From contig JAHEYM010000030.1 of assembly GCA_023251595.1 (NCBI GenBank), positions 1 through 15,833 of the forward strand: 15,833 nucleotides of DNA, read 5' to 3'. Numbering within the stretch: position 1 is the first letter of the stretch; each line of letters starts with the position of its first letter. The DNA is from Bacteroidota bacterium (GTDB lineage Bacteria; Bacteroidota; Bacteroidia; AKYH767-A; JABDAW01). Under the pieces are notes generated by a model. The model ran no database searches. It saw only the letters and a program-made list of their open reading frames with translations, and was not told the origin of the DNA. Position numbers and translations under genes: made by a program. Shown piece by piece: positions 15,178 to 15,833 of the stretch.

Positions 15178-15833
15178 ATGAGCAATATCAAATTATTCGA
15201 AAGCAAACAAATACGAACCGTTTGGAATGATGCGGATCAAAAATGGTATTTTGTTGTCGAAGATATCATTTTAATTTTAACAGACAGTAACGATCCGAAA
15301 CAGTATATAAAACGGATGCGTCAACGGGATGAGGAACTCGCTAAAGGGTGGGTACAATTTGTACCCACCCTTTGGGTAGAAACCGCTGGTGGCAGGCAAA
15401 GAATGGGTTGCGCAAATGCGAAAGGACTGTTAAGAATTATTCAATCTATTCCTTCTCCCAAAGCTGAACCATTCAAGCTTTGGTTAGCACAGGTGGGTTC
15501 GGATAGATTGGATGAAATTGAAAATCCGGAATTAGCGACACAACGTACGAGAGAGCTATATAAACTCAAAGGATATTCAGACGCATGGATCGAAAAACGA
15601 ATGCGCAGTATTGCAATCCGCGAGGAGTTGACGGAAGAATGGAAAAACAGAGGCGTTAAAGAGCAAATAGAATATGCAATATTGACAGCAGAAATTTCAA
15701 AAGCGACGTTTGGATTAACACCTTCAGAATATAAAAAAGTAAAAGGTCTGAAAAGTCAAAATCTTAGGGATCACATGACAGATCTTGAATTAATTTTTTC
15801 AATGCTTGGAGAAGCATCCACGACTGCAATTGT
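15178..15833 (+). CDS. Bro-N family protein, 3' end beyond the window
   Basis: 218 residues are visible and the frame is open to the window end. MSNIKLFESKQIRTVWNDAD followed by KWYFVVEDIILILTDSNDPK matches the Bro-N domain of phage and viral antirepressor-like proteins (residues 1 to about 110). The C-terminal half, SIPSPKAEPFKLWLAQVGSD (92-111), IENPELATQRTRELYKLKGY and LTPSEYKKVKGLKSQNLRDH, matches the chromosomal Bro-N proteins common in Bacteroidota, which usually end near 270-290 residues. These are DNA-binding or antirepressor-like proteins; the target is unknown. Codons 56-65 contain a perfect palindrome (15343-15373) encoding KGWVQFVPTL, where relatives usually have a simple beta-wing segment leading to ETAGG. 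The gene stands alone behind its own predicted promoter. Confidence 0.85.
   Translation, partial: MSNIKLFESKQIRTVWNDADQKWYFVVEDIILILTDSNDPKQYIKRMRQRDEELAKGWVQFVPTLWVETAGGRQRMGCANAKGLLRIIQSIPSPKAEPFKLWLAQVGSDRLDEIENPELATQRTRELYKLKGYSDAWIEKRMRSIAIREELTEEWKNRGVKEQIEYAILTAEISKATFGLTPSEYKKVKGLKSQNLRDHMTDLELIFSMLGEASTTAI
15343..15373. repeat. Perfect 31-bp palindrome inside the Bro-N gene
   Basis: Arms AAAGGGTGGGTACAA (15343-15357) and TTGTACCCACCCTTT (15359-15373) are exact reverse complements around a single T at 15358. The sequence is in frame with the host gene and encodes residues 56-65. With a one-base centre it would act as duplex operator or cruciform rather than a normal RNA hairpin with a loop, although an RNA stem with a few opened pairs is possible. 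Confidence 0.95.

Overview
The window reads as a chromosomal stretch from a member of the Bacteroidota. The evidence is AT-rich DNA, several TAnnTTTG promoter elements, three secreted proteins ending in type IX secretion (T9SS) type A sorting domains, a TonB-dependent receptor with a CarboxypepD_reg-like N-terminus, and the Bacteroidota style of DnaG and polyprenyl synthetase. No rRNA, tRNA, CRISPR array or transposase gene was seen.

Left part (1-4068, all + strand) is accessory in character. A 'mobile mystery' pair (XRE/HTH protein A plus Fic protein B, genes overlapping by 16 bp) sits behind a promoter with a perfect 12-bp inverted repeat and a third half-site, a layout typical of an autoregulated toxin-antitoxin module. 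The Fic motif has Leu where Arg is usual. Next come a T9SS-exported CocE/NonD-type serine hydrolase, a palindromic dispersed repeat, a PhzF-family gene cut to its first ~100 codons, and a HicB-like antitoxin gene with no visible HicA partner.

Centre (4077-9361): a solitary TonB-dependent receptor (- strand), divergent from a secreted six-TPR protein (+), which converges with DNA primase dnaG (-). The primase linker carries a short stretch resembling a dispersed intergenic repeat that has been kept in frame.

Right part (9327-14957, all - strand, transcribed leftwards toward dnaG): a small T9SS protein, a second copy of the palindromic repeat, a large secreted heparinase II/III-like protein, then a tight cluster of long-chain polyprenyl diphosphate synthase, a membrane-anchored alpha/beta-hydrolase-fold protein lacking the nucleophilic serine, and dnaG. 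The last three are coupled by 1-nt and 35-nt overlaps, so they are probably co-expressed.

Right edge (15178-15833, + strand): a Bro-N family protein that runs off the window and carries a perfect 31-bp palindrome inside its coding sequence. The preceding 220-bp intergenic region holds divergent TAnnTTTG elements and a four-unit 8-bp tandem repeat.

Housekeeping functions (primase, isoprenoid chain synthesis) are therefore interleaved with secreted degradative proteins, two antitoxin-type loci, a phage-type Bro-N gene and several families of small repeats. Family assignments come from reading the translations and from memory of the families; no database search was run.
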